Of a DNA stretch of 64,000 nt, positions 54,814 through 63,736 are shown in pieces (position 1 is the first letter of the stretch; every line of letters starts with the position of its first letter). Source of the stretch: Palleronia aestuarii (GTDB taxonomy: Bacteria > Pseudomonadota > Alphaproteobacteria > Rhodobacterales > Rhodobacteraceae). Both the position numbers and the translations under genes were made by a program. Below the pieces are notes generated by a model that saw only the letters and a program-made list of their open reading frames with translations, had not been told where the DNA came from and did no database searches. Where the stretch lies: contig NZ_QKZL01000016.1 in NCBI RefSeq assembly GCF_003253995.1, positions 23,685 through 87,684 of the forward strand, written 5' to 3'.

Positions 54814-55319
54814 ATGCTCACAAACGTCGCAAGACGCCCTCTGTCTCCATCGGCCACGCGGATCGCAATCGCCTCGCCCGGCTGGAGATCCGCGAGGGAA
54901 GACCGCCGCAGGACATCGATGTGGATAAAGACGTCTTCGGGGCGTCCGAAAACGTTCGCGAATCCGAAGCCCTTCGAACGATCGAACCATTTCACGCGCG
55001 CGGGTTCGAGTTCGCCCCCGTCTAGTTCCGGGTCGAAGGATTGATCGGCCAGATCAGCCGTTTCGACGGACGGCGGGACGATCTCGAGGATTTCCTGGGC
55101 CTGCATACCACGCTGCGTCTCGACTACTCGTATCGTCACGGTGCTTCCGTCGCTGATTGAGCTTTGCCCGAAGTTCTTCAGAACATTGGCGTGCAGCAGC
55201 ACGTCCCGACCGAGTTCGGCCGAGGTCACGAACCCGTATCCCTTCACACTATCGAACCATTTGACCTGACCGGTCATGATCGATGCGTTCGTCTCGTCGC
55301 CCTCAGACAATTCATTCAT
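54786..55319 (-). CDS. Cold-shock protein with two CSD domains
   Basis: About 177 residues with two cold-shock domains: GQVKWFDSVKGYGFVT with DVLLHANVL at about residues 17-75, and RVKWFDRSKGFGFAN with DVFIHIDVLRRS at about 105-165. The first RNP1-like motif is GYGFV; the second is GFGFA, a slight divergence. An acidic linker joins them. Such double-CSD proteins are common in alphaproteobacteria and bind single-stranded RNA or DNA. The start is uncertain: I use the ATG at 55319; ATGs at 55340 and 55358 have no better ribosome site. Confidence 0.85.
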   Translation of the reverse strand: MNELSEGDETNASIMTGQVKWFDSVKGYGFVTSAELGRDVLLHANVLKNFGQSSISDGSTVTIRVVETQRGMQAQEILEIVPPSVETADLADQSFDPELDGGELEPARVKWFDRSKGFGFANVFGRPEDVFIHIDVLRRSSLADLQPGEAIAIRVADGDRGRLATFVSIWESAITSS

Positions 55320-55408
55320 GCAAGCAGCGCCCGCCCTCATCTCGATTTTGCGAAACATGATAGCGTCGTTATCGCCGTTCACCATGCAAGAGGATCGTCC
55401 AGAACAAT

Positions 55409-56014
55409 CTAGGGAAAAAGACGCCGTGCGGACCAACTTTTGGCAAGATCGTCGCGACGCCAAGCTTCCCTGTCATGCAGACGAAACTCTACATCGGCCC
55501 AGAACTCAATTTCTAGTGGGGTCAGCATAAATCCGCCCCAATGCGGGGGACGTGGGGGATTTTCGCCGAAACGCGCCCGAGCCTCCTCTATACGGGTCTC
55601 GAGAGCGCCGCGATCCGCTAGGGGTTGTGACTGTATAGATGCCCAGGCCCCCAAACGCGAGTCAAGAGGCCGCGATGCGAAATAGGCATCCGAGCGCTCG
55701 TCCGGGATCCGCGAGATCGGCCCTCGCGCCCGAACCTGCCGCCTGCAACTCTTCCAGTGCATCGTGAAGGCCGCCTGACCCGTCGCGGCAATCTCCGATC
55801 CCTTGCGGCTTTCGTAGTTCGTGTAGAACACGAATCCCTCGTCATCGATCTCCTTGAGAAGGACGATCCGCACGTTCGGCACGCCCGCCGGATCGACCGT
55901 GGCCAGGGCGATTGCGTTCGGGTCGTTGACCTCGGTCTCGGACGCACTCGCGAGCCAGTCACGTACAAGGTCGACGGGATCGGTCGCGCCGAAGACGGGA
56001 GACGGAGATGTCAC
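55409..56014 (-). CDS. pdxH: Pyridoxamine 5'-phosphate oxidase
   Basis: A 201-residue FMN enzyme that makes pyridoxal 5'-phosphate, the last step of vitamin B6 synthesis and salvage. Recognisable parts are [86 protein letters not shown] and the end [12 protein letters not shown]. The start is GTG at 56014 with CCGGAGGAA upstream. It is divergent from fabI, a pairing usual in Rhodobacterales. Confidence 0.94.
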   Translation of the reverse strand: MTSPSPVFGATDPVDLVRDWLASASETEVNDPNAIALATVDPAGVPNVRIVLLKEIDDEGFVFYTNYESRKGSEIAATGQAAFTMHWKSCRRQVRARGPISRIPDERSDAYFASRPLDSRLGAWASIQSQPLADRGALETRIEEARARFGENPPRPPHWGGFMLTPLEIEFWADVEFRLHDREAWRRDDLAKSWSARRLFP

Positions 56015-56102
56015 GATCTGTTCCTCCGGGAGATGAGCTTGATGCCGGGGGAACAATCCCCTAAAGGCAGCGGAACGTTCGAGGATCGGTGAAAGGCGCG
56101 AA

Positions 56103-56909
56103 ATGTCAACGGATTTGATGGCGGGCAAGCGCGGACTGATCATGGGATTGGCGAACGACAAGTCGATCGCCTGGGGGATCGCGAAGGCGCTGTCCGGCGC
56201 CGGCGCGGAGCTCGCCTTCTCCTATCAGGGCGATGCGTTGAAGAAGCGGGTCATACCGCTGGCCGAAAGCCTTGGATCGGACGTGGTCCTGCCCTGCGAC
56301 GTGGGCGACGCGAACAGTCTCGACGCGCTGTTCGATGCCCTCCGGGATCGCTGGGGCCGGATCGACTTCGTCGTCCACGCGATCGGCTTTTCCGACAAGT
56401 CGGAACTTCGCGGCCGCTATGTCGACACGAGCCGGGAGAACTTTCGGATGTCGATGGACATCTCGGTCTATTCGTTCACGGCCGTCATGCAGCGTGCCGA
56501 GAAGCTGATGACGGATGGGGGGGCGGGCCTGACCCTTACCTATTACGGTGCGGAGAAGGTCATGCCGCATTACAACGTCATGGGTGTCGCCAAGGCGGCG
56601 CTCGAGGCGTCGGTGCGCTATCTCGCCGAGGATCTGGGCCGTGACGGCATCCGCGTGAACGCGATCAGCGCCGGTACGATCAAGACCCTAGCGGCCTCGG
56701 GGATCGGTGATTTCCGCTACATCATGAAATGGAACGAGTACAACGCCCCCCTGCGCCGCACCGTCACGCAGGAGGAAGTCGGCCGGTCCGCGCTCTATCT
56801 CCTCAGCGATCTCGGATCGGCCGTGACGGGGGAGGTGCTGCATGTCGATGCCGGGTATCACGTCGTGGGCATGAAGGCCGTCGACGCGCCGGACATCACC
56901 AAGGACTGA
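56103..56909 (+). CDS. fabI: Enoyl-[acyl-carrier-protein] reductase (NADH)
   Basis: A 268-residue SDR-type enzyme for the last reduction of each fatty-acid elongation cycle. It has the FabI-specific start [20 protein letters not shown], a FSYQG segment, the [20 protein letters not shown] loop, [20 protein letters not shown] with the Tyr-x6-Lys pair completed by the next residue, and the end [18 protein letters not shown]. The ATG is at 56103. Confidence 0.96.
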   Translation: MSTDLMAGKRGLIMGLANDKSIAWGIAKALSGAGAELAFSYQGDALKKRVIPLAESLGSDVVLPCDVGDANSLDALFDALRDRWGRIDFVVHAIGFSDKSELRGRYVDTSRENFRMSMDISVYSFTAVMQRAEKLMTDGGAGLTLTYYGAEKVMPHYNVMGVAKAALEASVRYLAEDLGRDGIRVNAISAGTIKTLAASGIGDFRYIMKWNEYNAPLRRTVTQEEVGRSALYLLSDLGSAVTGEVLHVDAGYHVVGMKAVDAPDITKD

Positions 56910-56945
56910 CGTGGTTCGGTCCCGCCAGCGATCCGGAGTCCCGGA

Positions 56946-57560
56946 ATGACCCTTTCCGCGATCGTCGGTGTGGCTCTCGTCCATCTTCTCGCCGCGATGA
57001 GCCCCGGCCCGTCGTTCGTCCTCTCGATACGCACGGCCGCCACCGAAGGGTTCCGTCCGGCAGCCTGCCTCGCGCTCGGCTTCGGGTTCGGGGCGATGCT
57101 CTGGGCCTTCGGGGCGCTTGCCGGTCTTGCGCTGCTCTTCGAGATCGTCCCGCCGCTCTTCGTCGCGTTGAAAGTCGCAGGAGGGATCTTCCTCGTCTAT
57201 CTCGCGTACTCCATGTGGCGGCACGCACCCGATCCGATGCCGGTGATCGCACCCGACGCGCCGCCTCGGGGCGCGGCCGCGGCCATCCGCCTCGGACTTG
57301 CCTCGATGCTGGCCAATCCCAAGCCGGCGGTCTTCTTCGGCGCAGTCTTCGTGGGCCTCGTTCCGCCGAGCGCCGACATGGGCGATCGCACCATCATCCT
57401 ACTCAATATTCTTTGGGTCGAGACGGCATGGTATCTCGTCGTCGCGCGCCTCTTCTCGTTGGAGCGGGCACGGCGCGCCTATGGGCGTGCGAAAACCGTT
57501 CTGGATCGCGTATTCGGCAGCATTCTCGGCGCTCTCGGGGTAAAGGTGGCAGTGACGTGA
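56946..57560 (+). CDS. LysE-family amino-acid exporter
   Basis: A 204-residue inner-membrane protein with about six membrane segments and the LysE/RhtB signature [20 protein letters not shown] near the N terminus, then [16 protein letters not shown] and [13 protein letters not shown] at the end. Family members export amino acids or derivatives; the substrate is unknown. It follows fabI by 36 bases on the same strand. Confidence 0.88.
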   Translation: MTLSAIVGVALVHLLAAMSPGPSFVLSIRTAATEGFRPAACLALGFGFGAMLWAFGALAGLALLFEIVPPLFVALKVAGGIFLVYLAYSMWRHAPDPMPVIAPDAPPRGAAAAIRLGLASMLANPKPAVFFGAVFVGLVPPSADMGDRTIILLNILWVETAWYLVVARLFSLERARRAYGRAKTVLDRVFGSILGALGVKVAVT

Positions 57561-57582
57561 TCACGGAAGGGTAACGAACGGT

Positions 57583-58104
57583 ATGGTCGAGCGATTGCCA
57601 CACGAAAAGGGGTTCCACGTAAGCTGGGACCAGATCCATCGCGATGCGCGGGCGCTAGCCTGGCGGCTGGACGGTGCGGGTCCGGAAGGCGGCGCCGGGG
57701 AGCGGGGCGGCGGATGGCGGGCAATCGTGGCCATTACCCGCGGCGGGATGGCGCCCGCGATGATCGTCGCCCGCGAACTCGATATCCGCACGGTCGATAC
57801 GATCAGCGTGAAGAGCTACGATCACCAATCCCGTTCGGAAGCTCGCGTTCTGAAGTCGCCCGATATCGGGCTCATGGGCGACGGAGAGGGAATCCTCGTG
57901 ATCGATGACCTCGTCGACAGCGGCAAGACGCTGGAGCTTTGCCGCGCGCTCTTCCCGAAAGCGCATTATGCGACGGTGTATGCCAAGCCCAAGGGCCGCG
58001 CGACCGTCGATACGTTCGTCACGGAAGTCAGCCAAGATACTTGGATTTTCTTCCCCTGGGACATGGCATTGCAATACGCCCCGCCTTATCGCGGGACGGA
58101 TTGA
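57583..58104 (+). CDS. gpt: Xanthine/guanine phosphoribosyltransferase
   Basis: A 173-residue purine salvage enzyme with the N-terminal [40 protein letters not shown], the PRPP-binding motif [14 protein letters not shown] and the C-terminal [17 protein letters not shown]. It transfers phosphoribose to xanthine or guanine at the inner membrane face. It lies 22 bases after the exporter gene and is convergent with the Host_attach gene. Confidence 0.93.
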   Translation: MVERLPHEKGFHVSWDQIHRDARALAWRLDGAGPEGGAGERGGGWRAIVAITRGGMAPAMIVARELDIRTVDTISVKSYDHQSRSEARVLKSPDIGLMGDGEGILVIDDLVDSGKTLELCRALFPKAHYATVYAKPKGRATVDTFVTEVSQDTWIFFPWDMALQYAPPYRGTD

Positions 58105-58110
58105 GCGGGA

Positions 58111-58563
58111 TCAGTTGTCCATTTCGGACTTCACGAGGCGCTCGATATCCTCGATCTCGTGATTGGTGAGCGTCTTCGGGATTTCCTTGATCACCCGGCG
58201 CTCGACCTCCTTGTGGACCTTGGCCCGCAGGTCACCGAGCACACCTGGGGACGCGACCACGACGAGGCTCTCGAACGCCCCGTTATGCGCACGGTTGTAG
58301 AGCATCTCGGCCAGGTCATCTGCGAACCGCTCCTTGGCAAGCTGGTGCCAGTCGGTATCTTCCACGGCCGACCGCTGGACGTTCGGTCCGTCATTGAAAC
58401 GACCGCGACGGTTGGCCGCCTGCTCGCGGTTTGGCGGGTTCTCCTGCTCTTCCTTGGTCAGGACGGTAAAATACGGATCCTCGTGATCGGTCTGGTTCTC
58501 GAGGATCAGCGCCTTCTCACCGTCGGCGATCAGCACCCAGGTGCCTTGCGTCAGTCGGGCCAT
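58111..58563 (-). CDS. Host_attach (attachment to host cells) family protein
   Basis: A 150-residue soluble protein with TWVLIADGEKALILENQTDH at the N terminus, RFADDLAEMLYNRAHNGAFE and LVVVASPGVLGDLRAKVHKE. These define the Host_attach family, named from an Agrobacterium attachment locus but of unknown biochemistry. The ATG at 58563 has GGAGGAAT upstream, lying in the end of the small gene at 58565. The two form a minus-strand pair. Confidence 0.85.
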   Translation of the reverse strand: MARLTQGTWVLIADGEKALILENQTDHEDPYFTVLTKEEQENPPNREQAANRRGRFNDGPNVQRSAVEDTDWHQLAKERFADDLAEMLYNRAHNGAFESLVVVASPGVLGDLRAKVHKEVERRVIKEIPKTLTNHEIEDIERLVKSEMDN

Positions 58564-58564
58564 G

Positions 58565-58804
58565 TTATTCCTCCTCGTCTGCGCCGGTTCCGTGATGCCC
58601 GCCGAGATTTCCTTCTCCCTCCTCGTCGGACTTCGTCACGCGCGTGGCACCACCGCCGCCTACACGCTGCTTTTCCTCGTCCCGCGTGCCGACCTGTCGT
58701 TCCAACTCACCCTCGGCACGACCCTGATGGCTCGGTGCCGCCGTGTCGTCCACGAATTGCTCGGTCTCGCTCACGCCGTCCTTCGATCTTTTACGCTCTG
58801 CCAT
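58565..58804 (-). CDS. Small acidic, hydrophilic protein of unknown function
   Basis: A 79-residue highly charged, probably disordered protein (MAERKRSKDGVSETEQFVDD at the start, DEEGEGNLGGHHGTGADEEE at the end) with no membrane segment or cysteine. I do not recognise it. The ATG at 58804 has GGAGAGG upstream, and the TAA is one base from the Host_attach start, which supports a real, cotranscribed gene. Confidence 0.6.
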   Translation of the reverse strand: MAERKRSKDGVSETEQFVDDTAAPSHQGRAEGELERQVGTRDEEKQRVGGGGATRVTKSDEEGEGNLGGHHGTGADEEE

Positions 58805-58873
58805 CGTCCTCTCCTCTAATCCTTTGATCCGCAACGGATCGGAGACACCGTTGTTCCGTCGTTCGAAACGAGA

Positions 58874-58896
58874 AAGGCCCGCCGATGGCGGGCCTT
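58874..58896 (-). terminator. Rho-independent terminator of sodB
   Basis: AAGGCCCGCC (58874-58883) and GGCGGGCCTT (58887-58896) form a perfect 10-base stem with a 3-base loop. On the minus strand it is followed by TTCTCGTTTC, a T-rich tract, 22 bases after the sodB stop. It is the clearest intrinsic terminator in the window. Confidence 0.85.
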
Positions 58897-58917
58897 CGAG
58901 CTAACGTGACGGCTGGA

Positions 58918-59517
58918 TCACATCCGGCTGGCGACGCTCTCCCAGTTCACGAGCTTCTCGAGGAAGTTCGACAGGTAGGCCGGGCGCTTGTTGCGGAAGT
59001 CGATGTAATAGGAATGCTCCCACACGTCGCAGCCGAGAAGCGCCGTCTGTCCGAAGCAAAGCGGATTCACGCCATTCTCCGTCGAGGTAACCTTGAGACC
59101 GCCGTCGCTGTCTTTCACGAGCCAGGCCCAGCCCGATCCGAACTGCCCGCCACCCTTCGCGGCGAATTCTTCCTTGAACTTGTCGACGGAGCCGAAGCTG
59201 TCCGTGATGGCCGTTTCGAGTTCCGACGGCATCTTGCTCTCGCCGGGACCCATCATCTCCCAGAACTGGCAGTGGTTCCAGTATTGCGAGGCGTTGTTGA
59301 AGAGACCCGACTGCGCGACGGCGCCCTTGTCATAGGTGCCCTTGACGATCTCCTCGATCGATTTGCCTTCCCACTCCGAGCCACTCGTCATCTCGGCCGT
59401 CTTGTCGGCATAGGCCTTGTGGTGAATATCATGGTGATATTCCAGCGTCTCGCGGCTCATGCCGTTATCGGCGAGCGCGTCGTGCGAATAGGGAAGATCG
59501 GGAAGTTCGAAAGCCAT
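58918..59517 (-). CDS. sodB: Superoxide dismutase, iron type
   Basis: A 199-residue enzyme. Metal ligands are His in LEYHHDIHHKAY, His in NNASQYWNHCQFW, and Asp and His in GCDVWEHSYYIDF. The Gln three residues before the second ligand His (SQYWNH), where manganese enzymes have Gly, indicates the iron type. It removes superoxide in the cytoplasm. The ATG at 59517 has GGAGGGAC upstream. It is a single-gene unit with its own terminator. Confidence 0.94.
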   Translation of the reverse strand: MAFELPDLPYSHDALADNGMSRETLEYHHDIHHKAYADKTAEMTSGSEWEGKSIEEIVKGTYDKGAVAQSGLFNNASQYWNHCQFWEMMGPGESKMPSELETAITDSFGSVDKFKEEFAAKGGGQFGSGWAWLVKDSDGGLKVTSTENGVNPLCFGQTALLGCDVWEHSYYIDFRNKRPAYLSNFLEKLVNWESVASRM

Positions 59518-59766
59518 TTTGTCCCTCCGAGGAATTGCCGTGTCATTTCAATCCGTAACCATGCGGCTCACCGCACGGCCTGACGGATTGCTCGATTAAC
59601 AAACGGTTCATCATGTGGGCGGTTCCTGCATTCGGGAGAAATCGGCGGATCCCGCGCGTGCAAAAGCCGGACGCGTCTTGCGGCATCGTGACCCGGCGCA
59701 CCGGCTTGCCGCTTTCACCCGCCCTGCCGTTTCGGTAAGACGGCGCCGGATCGTCTCGGAGATATC

Positions 59767-60987
59767 ATGCTGTTCTGGGCCCTGAGCATCGGTTGCGCCG
59801 CACTGGCCTTTCTGCCGGTGCTGGCCGCGGTCCTGCGGCCGGGAGATGACGAGGCCCGCGAGCCCGCGGATCTCGCGATCTACCGAGATCAGCTCGCGGA
59901 GGTGGGGCGTGATCGTGAGAAAGGCCTTCTCGACGCGGATGAGGCCGAACGAGCCGAGCTCGAGATTCAGCGCCGCCTGCTCGACGCGTCGCGCAATCAA
60001 ACCACGCGCGCGGAACGGTCGCCGCAACTTCTGACCGGGCTCGTCATCGGCGTCATCGCGATCCTCGGCATCGGCGGCAGTTTCGGCCTCTACGCCGCGA
60101 TCGGTGCGCCGGGCTACGGCGATCTTGGCCTCAGGACCCGGCTCGAGATGGCGGAAGCGGCACGGGCCGAGCGTATATCACAGATCGATGCGGAGGCCCG
60201 GGCGGAACAGTTCCTGCCTGACGAACGCACGATGCCCGAGGATTTCGCACCGCTCATGGCCCGCCTGCGCCGGGAGATGGAGGCGCGACCCGACGATACC
60301 GAAGGCCTGCGCCTCCTTGCCCGGAACGAAGCTGCGCTCAACAATTTCTCCGCCGCGAAACGCGCGCAGGAGCATCTCGTCGACCTGCTCGGTACGGAGG
60401 CGGAGGCGGAGGATCTCTCCGCCCTCGCCGAGATCATGATCCTCGCGGCGGGGGGGTTCGTGTCGCCCGAGGCGGAAGCACGGCTCGACGCGGCGCTGAC
60501 CCTCGATCCGCGCGACGGACGGGCGCGGTACTTCAAGGGGCTCGCGCTTGCGCAGATCGGGCGTCCGGACCTGACCTTCGGTATCTGGTCCGCCCTTCTC
60601 GAGGCGGGGCCCGCCGACGCGCCCTGGATGACGCCGATCGCCACGCAACTCCCTGAGATCGCAGCGAGTGCAGGGATTCGCTACGACCCCCCGGCCGCGC
60701 CTGCGGCGCCGGGTCCCGATGCCGCGCAGATGGCAGATGCGGCCCAGATGTCGCCCGAGGATCGCCAGACGATGATCGAGAACATGGTCGCGGGATTGTC
60801 GGAACGTCTCGCAACGGAAGGCGGCCCCGCGCCCGACTGGGCCCGTCTCATTGCGGCTTATGGCGTCCTCGGCCGCCTCGATACCGCGCGTCGTATCTAT
60901 GTCGAGGCACAGGACGTCTTCGCGCGCAGCCCGTCCGATCTGGCCCTCGTCGACGATGCGGCCGAACGTGCCGGGATCGCGGAATGA
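59767..60987 (+). CDS. ccmI: Cytochrome c maturation protein CcmI
   Basis: A 406-residue membrane protein. Residues 1-22 and about 89-112 are membrane segments ([40 protein letters not shown]) flanking a cytoplasmic loop [21 protein letters not shown] periplasmic TPR-like domain follows. CcmI delivers apocytochrome c to the haem ligation complex. Its stop overlaps the ruvX start by ATGA. Confidence 0.92.
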   Translation: MLFWALSIGCAALAFLPVLAAVLRPGDDEAREPADLAIYRDQLAEVGRDREKGLLDADEAERAELEIQRRLLDASRNQTTRAERSPQLLTGLVIGVIAILGIGGSFGLYAAIGAPGYGDLGLRTRLEMAEAARAERISQIDAEARAEQFLPDERTMPEDFAPLMARLRREMEARPDDTEGLRLLARNEAALNNFSAAKRAQEHLVDLLGTEAEAEDLSALAEIMILAAGGFVSPEAEARLDAALTLDPRDGRARYFKGLALAQIGRPDLTFGIWSALLEAGPADAPWMTPIATQLPEIAASAGIRYDPPAAPAAPGPDAAQMADAAQMSPEDRQTMIENMVAGLSERLATEGGPAPDWARLIAAYGVLGRLDTARRIYVEAQDVFARSPSDLALVDDAAERAGIAE

Positions 60988-61463
60988 TCCACGACGACAT
61001 CGCCGGCTTCGCTGTGGCCCTCGCCCCTCGCCGGGCGATCCTCGGGCTCGACCTCGGCACTGCGACGATCGGCGTCGCATCCTCCGACACGCGTCTTTCC
61101 ATCGCTAGCCCGGTCGAGACGATCCGACGGCGGAAATTTACGCTCGATGCCGCCCGCCTTCTCGAGATCGCGTCAGGGCGAGAGGCGGCCGGGATCGTCT
61201 TGGGCTTGCCCCTGAATATGGACGGATCCGAAGGGCCGCGCGCGCAGTCGACGCGCGCCTTCGCCCGCAATCTCACGCGGTTGACCGATCTGCCCATCGT
61301 CCTTTGGGACGAGCGGCTGTCCACCGTAGCCGCGGAGCGCGCGCTGATCGAGGCCGATACGTCCAGAGCCAAACGCGCGGACCGGATCGACAGCGTGGCT
61401 GCGGCCTACATCCTGCAAGGTGCACTCGACCGGATGCGGTACAGGACGGCGCATGATGTCTGA
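60984..61463 (+). CDS. ruvX: Putative Holliday junction resolvase RuvX / pre-16S rRNA nuclease YqgF
   Basis: A 159-residue RNase H-fold nuclease with [15 protein letters not shown] (first Asp), [40 protein letters not shown] and [10 protein letters not shown] (last Asp). YqgF matures 16S rRNA ends in E. coli. It overlaps ccmI by four bases and the DUF1289 gene by 11. Confidence 0.93.
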   Translation: MIHDDIAGFAVALAPRRAILGLDLGTATIGVASSDTRLSIASPVETIRRRKFTLDAARLLEIASGREAAGIVLGLPLNMDGSEGPRAQSTRAFARNLTRLTDLPIVLWDERLSTVAAERALIEADTSRAKRADRIDSVAAAYILQGALDRMRYRTAHDV

Positions 61464-61695
61464 TGACGATGTCTGGCGCCGGGACGAGGTCGAAAGCCCC
61501 TGCATCAAGATCTGCGTGGTCCACCCGGAGGAACGGCTCTGCATCGGCTGTTTGCGCAGCCTCGACGAGATTGCCAGATGGTCGAGCCTCTCATCCAGCG
61601 AACGGAAACGCATCCTCGTTGAATTGCCGTCGCGGGCCCCGCGCATCGCACGCCGCCGAGGCGGCCGGGCGGCGCGACTCAAGCAGCGGGACTGA
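61453..61695 (+). CDS. DUF1289 family protein, four-cysteine
   Basis: An 80-residue protein with [20 protein letters not shown]: four Cys in a C-x3-C...C-x2-C arrangement, likely metal-binding, followed by [20 protein letters not shown] and a basic tail. The role of the family is unknown. The start may be the ATG at 61453 or 61456, both inside the end of ruvX. Its end overlaps the convergent dusA by 17 bases. Confidence 0.85.
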   Translation: MMSDDDVWRRDEVESPCIKICVVHPEERLCIGCLRSLDEIARWSSLSSSERKRILVELPSRAPRIARRRGGRAARLKQRD

Positions 61696-62707
61696 CAGCC
61701 GGCTGCCCGTCGACTTCCAGCGCGGCAAGCGCGCGCTCGACGAGTTCCGGCCCCGCATCGGCGCGATGCGCTCCCTCCGACAGGATCCGCCGCCACGCTC
61801 TTGCACCGGGGCGCCCGGCGAACAGACCGAGCATGTGGCGCGTCACCTGGGCGAGCTTGCCACCGGCGGCCAGATGCGCCTCGATATAGGGCAGCATGTC
61901 GCGCGCCACATCTTCAGCGCTTCGCTCCGATCCGGTCTCGCCGTAGATGCGCCGGTCGGCGGAAAGGAGGATGCTCGAAGGCGTCTGATAGGCCGCACGC
62001 CCGATCATCACCCCGTCGAGACCCTCGGCGAGTGCCGCCTCGGCCATCTCTAGCGATCCGATCCCGCCATTCAGAGAAATGTGGAGGGACGGAAAGGCGC
62101 GCTTCATCTCGTGGACGAGCGCGTAATCGAGCGGCGGGACGTCCCGGTTCTCCTTGGGGCTCAATCCCTGCAGCCACGCCATGCGCGCGTGGATCTGAAC
62201 CCGCTTTACCCCTGCCTTGACGAGACGGCCGAGGAAGTCCGGAAGCACCGACCGGGGGTCCTGATCGTCCACGCCGATCCGGCATTTCACGGTCACTTGC
62301 CGGGGTTGCGCGGCGATCATCGCGGCGACGCATTCCGCCACGAGCGCGGCCCGCGTCATAAGGATGGCGCCGAAAGCCCCGGATTGCACACGGTCGGAGG
62401 GGCAGCCGCAATTGAGATTGATCTCGTCATATCCCGCCTCCGCACCGAGCCGCGCGGCGGCCGCCAGTTCCCCGGGATCGGAGCCGCCGAGCTGCAAGGC
62501 CACCGGATGCTCGGACGGATCGCGATCGAGCAGATGCGTCGCACCACCCCTGACCAGAGCCGGCGCCGTCACCATCTCGGTATAGAGGAGCGTCCGCAGC
62601 GACATCCGTCGATGCAGGTAGCGGCAATGCCGGTCCGTCCAGTCCATCATGGGTGCCACGGAAAGCCGTGATGCCGAACAAGCAGTTGATTTATATAAGC
62701 TAATCAC
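61679..62707 (-). CDS. dusA: tRNA-dihydrouridine synthase A
   Basis: A 342-residue FMN enzyme that reduces U20 in tRNA. Hallmarks are SVAPMMDWTDRHCRYLHRRM near the N terminus, INLNCGCPSDRVQSGAFGAI with the catalytic Cys, VQIHARMAWLQGLSPKENRD and LNGGIGSLEMAEAALAEGLD, with IGRAAYQTP following. I use the GTG at 62707; no better start precedes SVAPMM, and the frame to 62806 runs into AT-richer sequence beside the integrase. The altered upstream context is what insertion of an element at the 5' end of dusA would produce. Confidence 0.92.
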   Translation of the reverse strand: MISLYKSTACSASRLSVAPMMDWTDRHCRYLHRRMSLRTLLYTEMVTAPALVRGGATHLLDRDPSEHPVALQLGGSDPGELAAAARLGAEAGYDEINLNCGCPSDRVQSGAFGAILMTRAALVAECVAAMIAAQPRQVTVKCRIGVDDQDPRSVLPDFLGRLVKAGVKRVQIHARMAWLQGLSPKENRDVPPLDYALVHEMKRAFPSLHISLNGGIGSLEMAEAALAEGLDGVMIGRAAYQTPSSILLSADRRIYGETGSERSAEDVARDMLPYIEAHLAAGGKLAQVTRHMLGLFAGRPGARAWRRILSEGAHRADAGPELVERALAALEVDGQPAVSPAA

Positions 62708-62790
62708 TGTTTCACCGCGAGATGTCGGACTTGAAAATCTCCCGGTTTTGGCGAGTTTCTGCGGGTTTTTCCGGGTTTCAAGAACGGATT

Positions 62791-62807
62791 TGCTACGCCG
62801 TAGCAAG
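62791..62807. promoter_or_regulatory. Palindrome between dusA and the integrase gene
   Basis: TTGCTACG (62791-62798) and CGTAGCAA (62800-62807) are perfect 8-base arms around a single C, in the 219-base gap between divergent dusA and integrase genes. It could be a regulator or integrase arm site. The surrounding 62708-62926 is AT-richer than its neighbours and otherwise shows nothing I recognise. Confidence 0.4.
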
Positions 62808-62926
62808 TCGAACGGCGGGCACCTCCCTCGGTCGCGAGGCCCTCCAGCACCGTCAGGCAGCCTCGATTTCCGGGCTTCGCAACCCGGACCAACCTACCGC
62901 CCGAGATCGACCAAGAAGGCCTGACC

Positions 62927-63736
62927 GTGTCCACCAACATCATTCAATTTCCCGGCTCGAATACAACCTTCTCCTCCGCCCCCGCAACGAAGACCGAACC
63001 TGTCGAAGCAGTGGCGCATGGCGACGGTAACCGCCGACGTAGTACAGAGTTGCGCCCTGCAACACCTTCAGACGGTCGTCGACGGGAAGGAGGTAAGTCT
63101 CGCAGCGTAGAGCGGAACATTCAAGAGATCCCCGGCGAGAACGGGGGACTCTCCTATCGCGTTCAGATCCGGAAATCGGTGGACGGAAAGACCTTCAGCT
63201 TTACCAAGACCTTCTCCAAGCTCGCCATGGCAAGGAAGTGGAAGAAGAGAAAGCTTGCAGAGATCGAGATTGATGGAGTGCAGACGTTGTCACGATCCGG
63301 CGATACCGTCGCTGATGCCATATCGGGTCGATTGGCAACGCATGCCAGCCTCGGTCGATCGGCGAAGCAGCAACTCGAGTGGCTCAGGGCAAGCGATTTC
63401 GGGAAGATGAAGTTGACTGAGCTCAGGGTGAGGGATTTGACCAATCTCGCTGACGAAATGCTGGGAGAAGAACGGCAGCCCCAGACCGTCGCTGGATATC
63501 TATCCATCCTCGTGAGTACGCTGGACTGGGCATCGAGGCGCGAGTATCCGGTTCCCATCGCTGCCCTGAAACAGGCCATGCAACTCATGTGGGAAGACGA
63601 GGTACTCGCTCGATCCGAAGAACGTGCCCGTCGCCCTACCCTGGATGAACTTAACAAGATCCTGGAAGCTGTGGCCGCGAACAAGCGCCAGAAAATGGCC
63701 TTGTTGCAGAAAGCCTGCGTGGGATTCACATCGTGA
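62927..63736 (+). pseudogene. Tyrosine-type integrase, truncated before the catalytic domain
   Basis: A 269-residue remnant. Residues ~60-100 look like an arm-type DNA-binding domain (GGLSYRVQIRKSVDGKTFSF, TKTFSKLAMARKWKKRKLAE), and ~110-240 like the SAM-like core-binding domain (DFGKMKLTELRVRDLTNLAD, PQTVAGYLSILVSTLDWASR). The chain then stops after RRPTLDELNKILEAVA plus a short unrelated end, where full integrases continue with the catalytic Arg-His-Arg-Tyr domain. The IS5-family transposase starts 24 bases later, so insertion probably caused the break. The start is GTG with AGAAGG upstream. It is divergent from dusA, a known integration target. Confidence 0.75.

Noticed and set aside
62708..62806. 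Longer dusA start at 62806
   Set aside because: The added residues have no similarity to DusA N termini and come from the compositionally different region next to the integrase.
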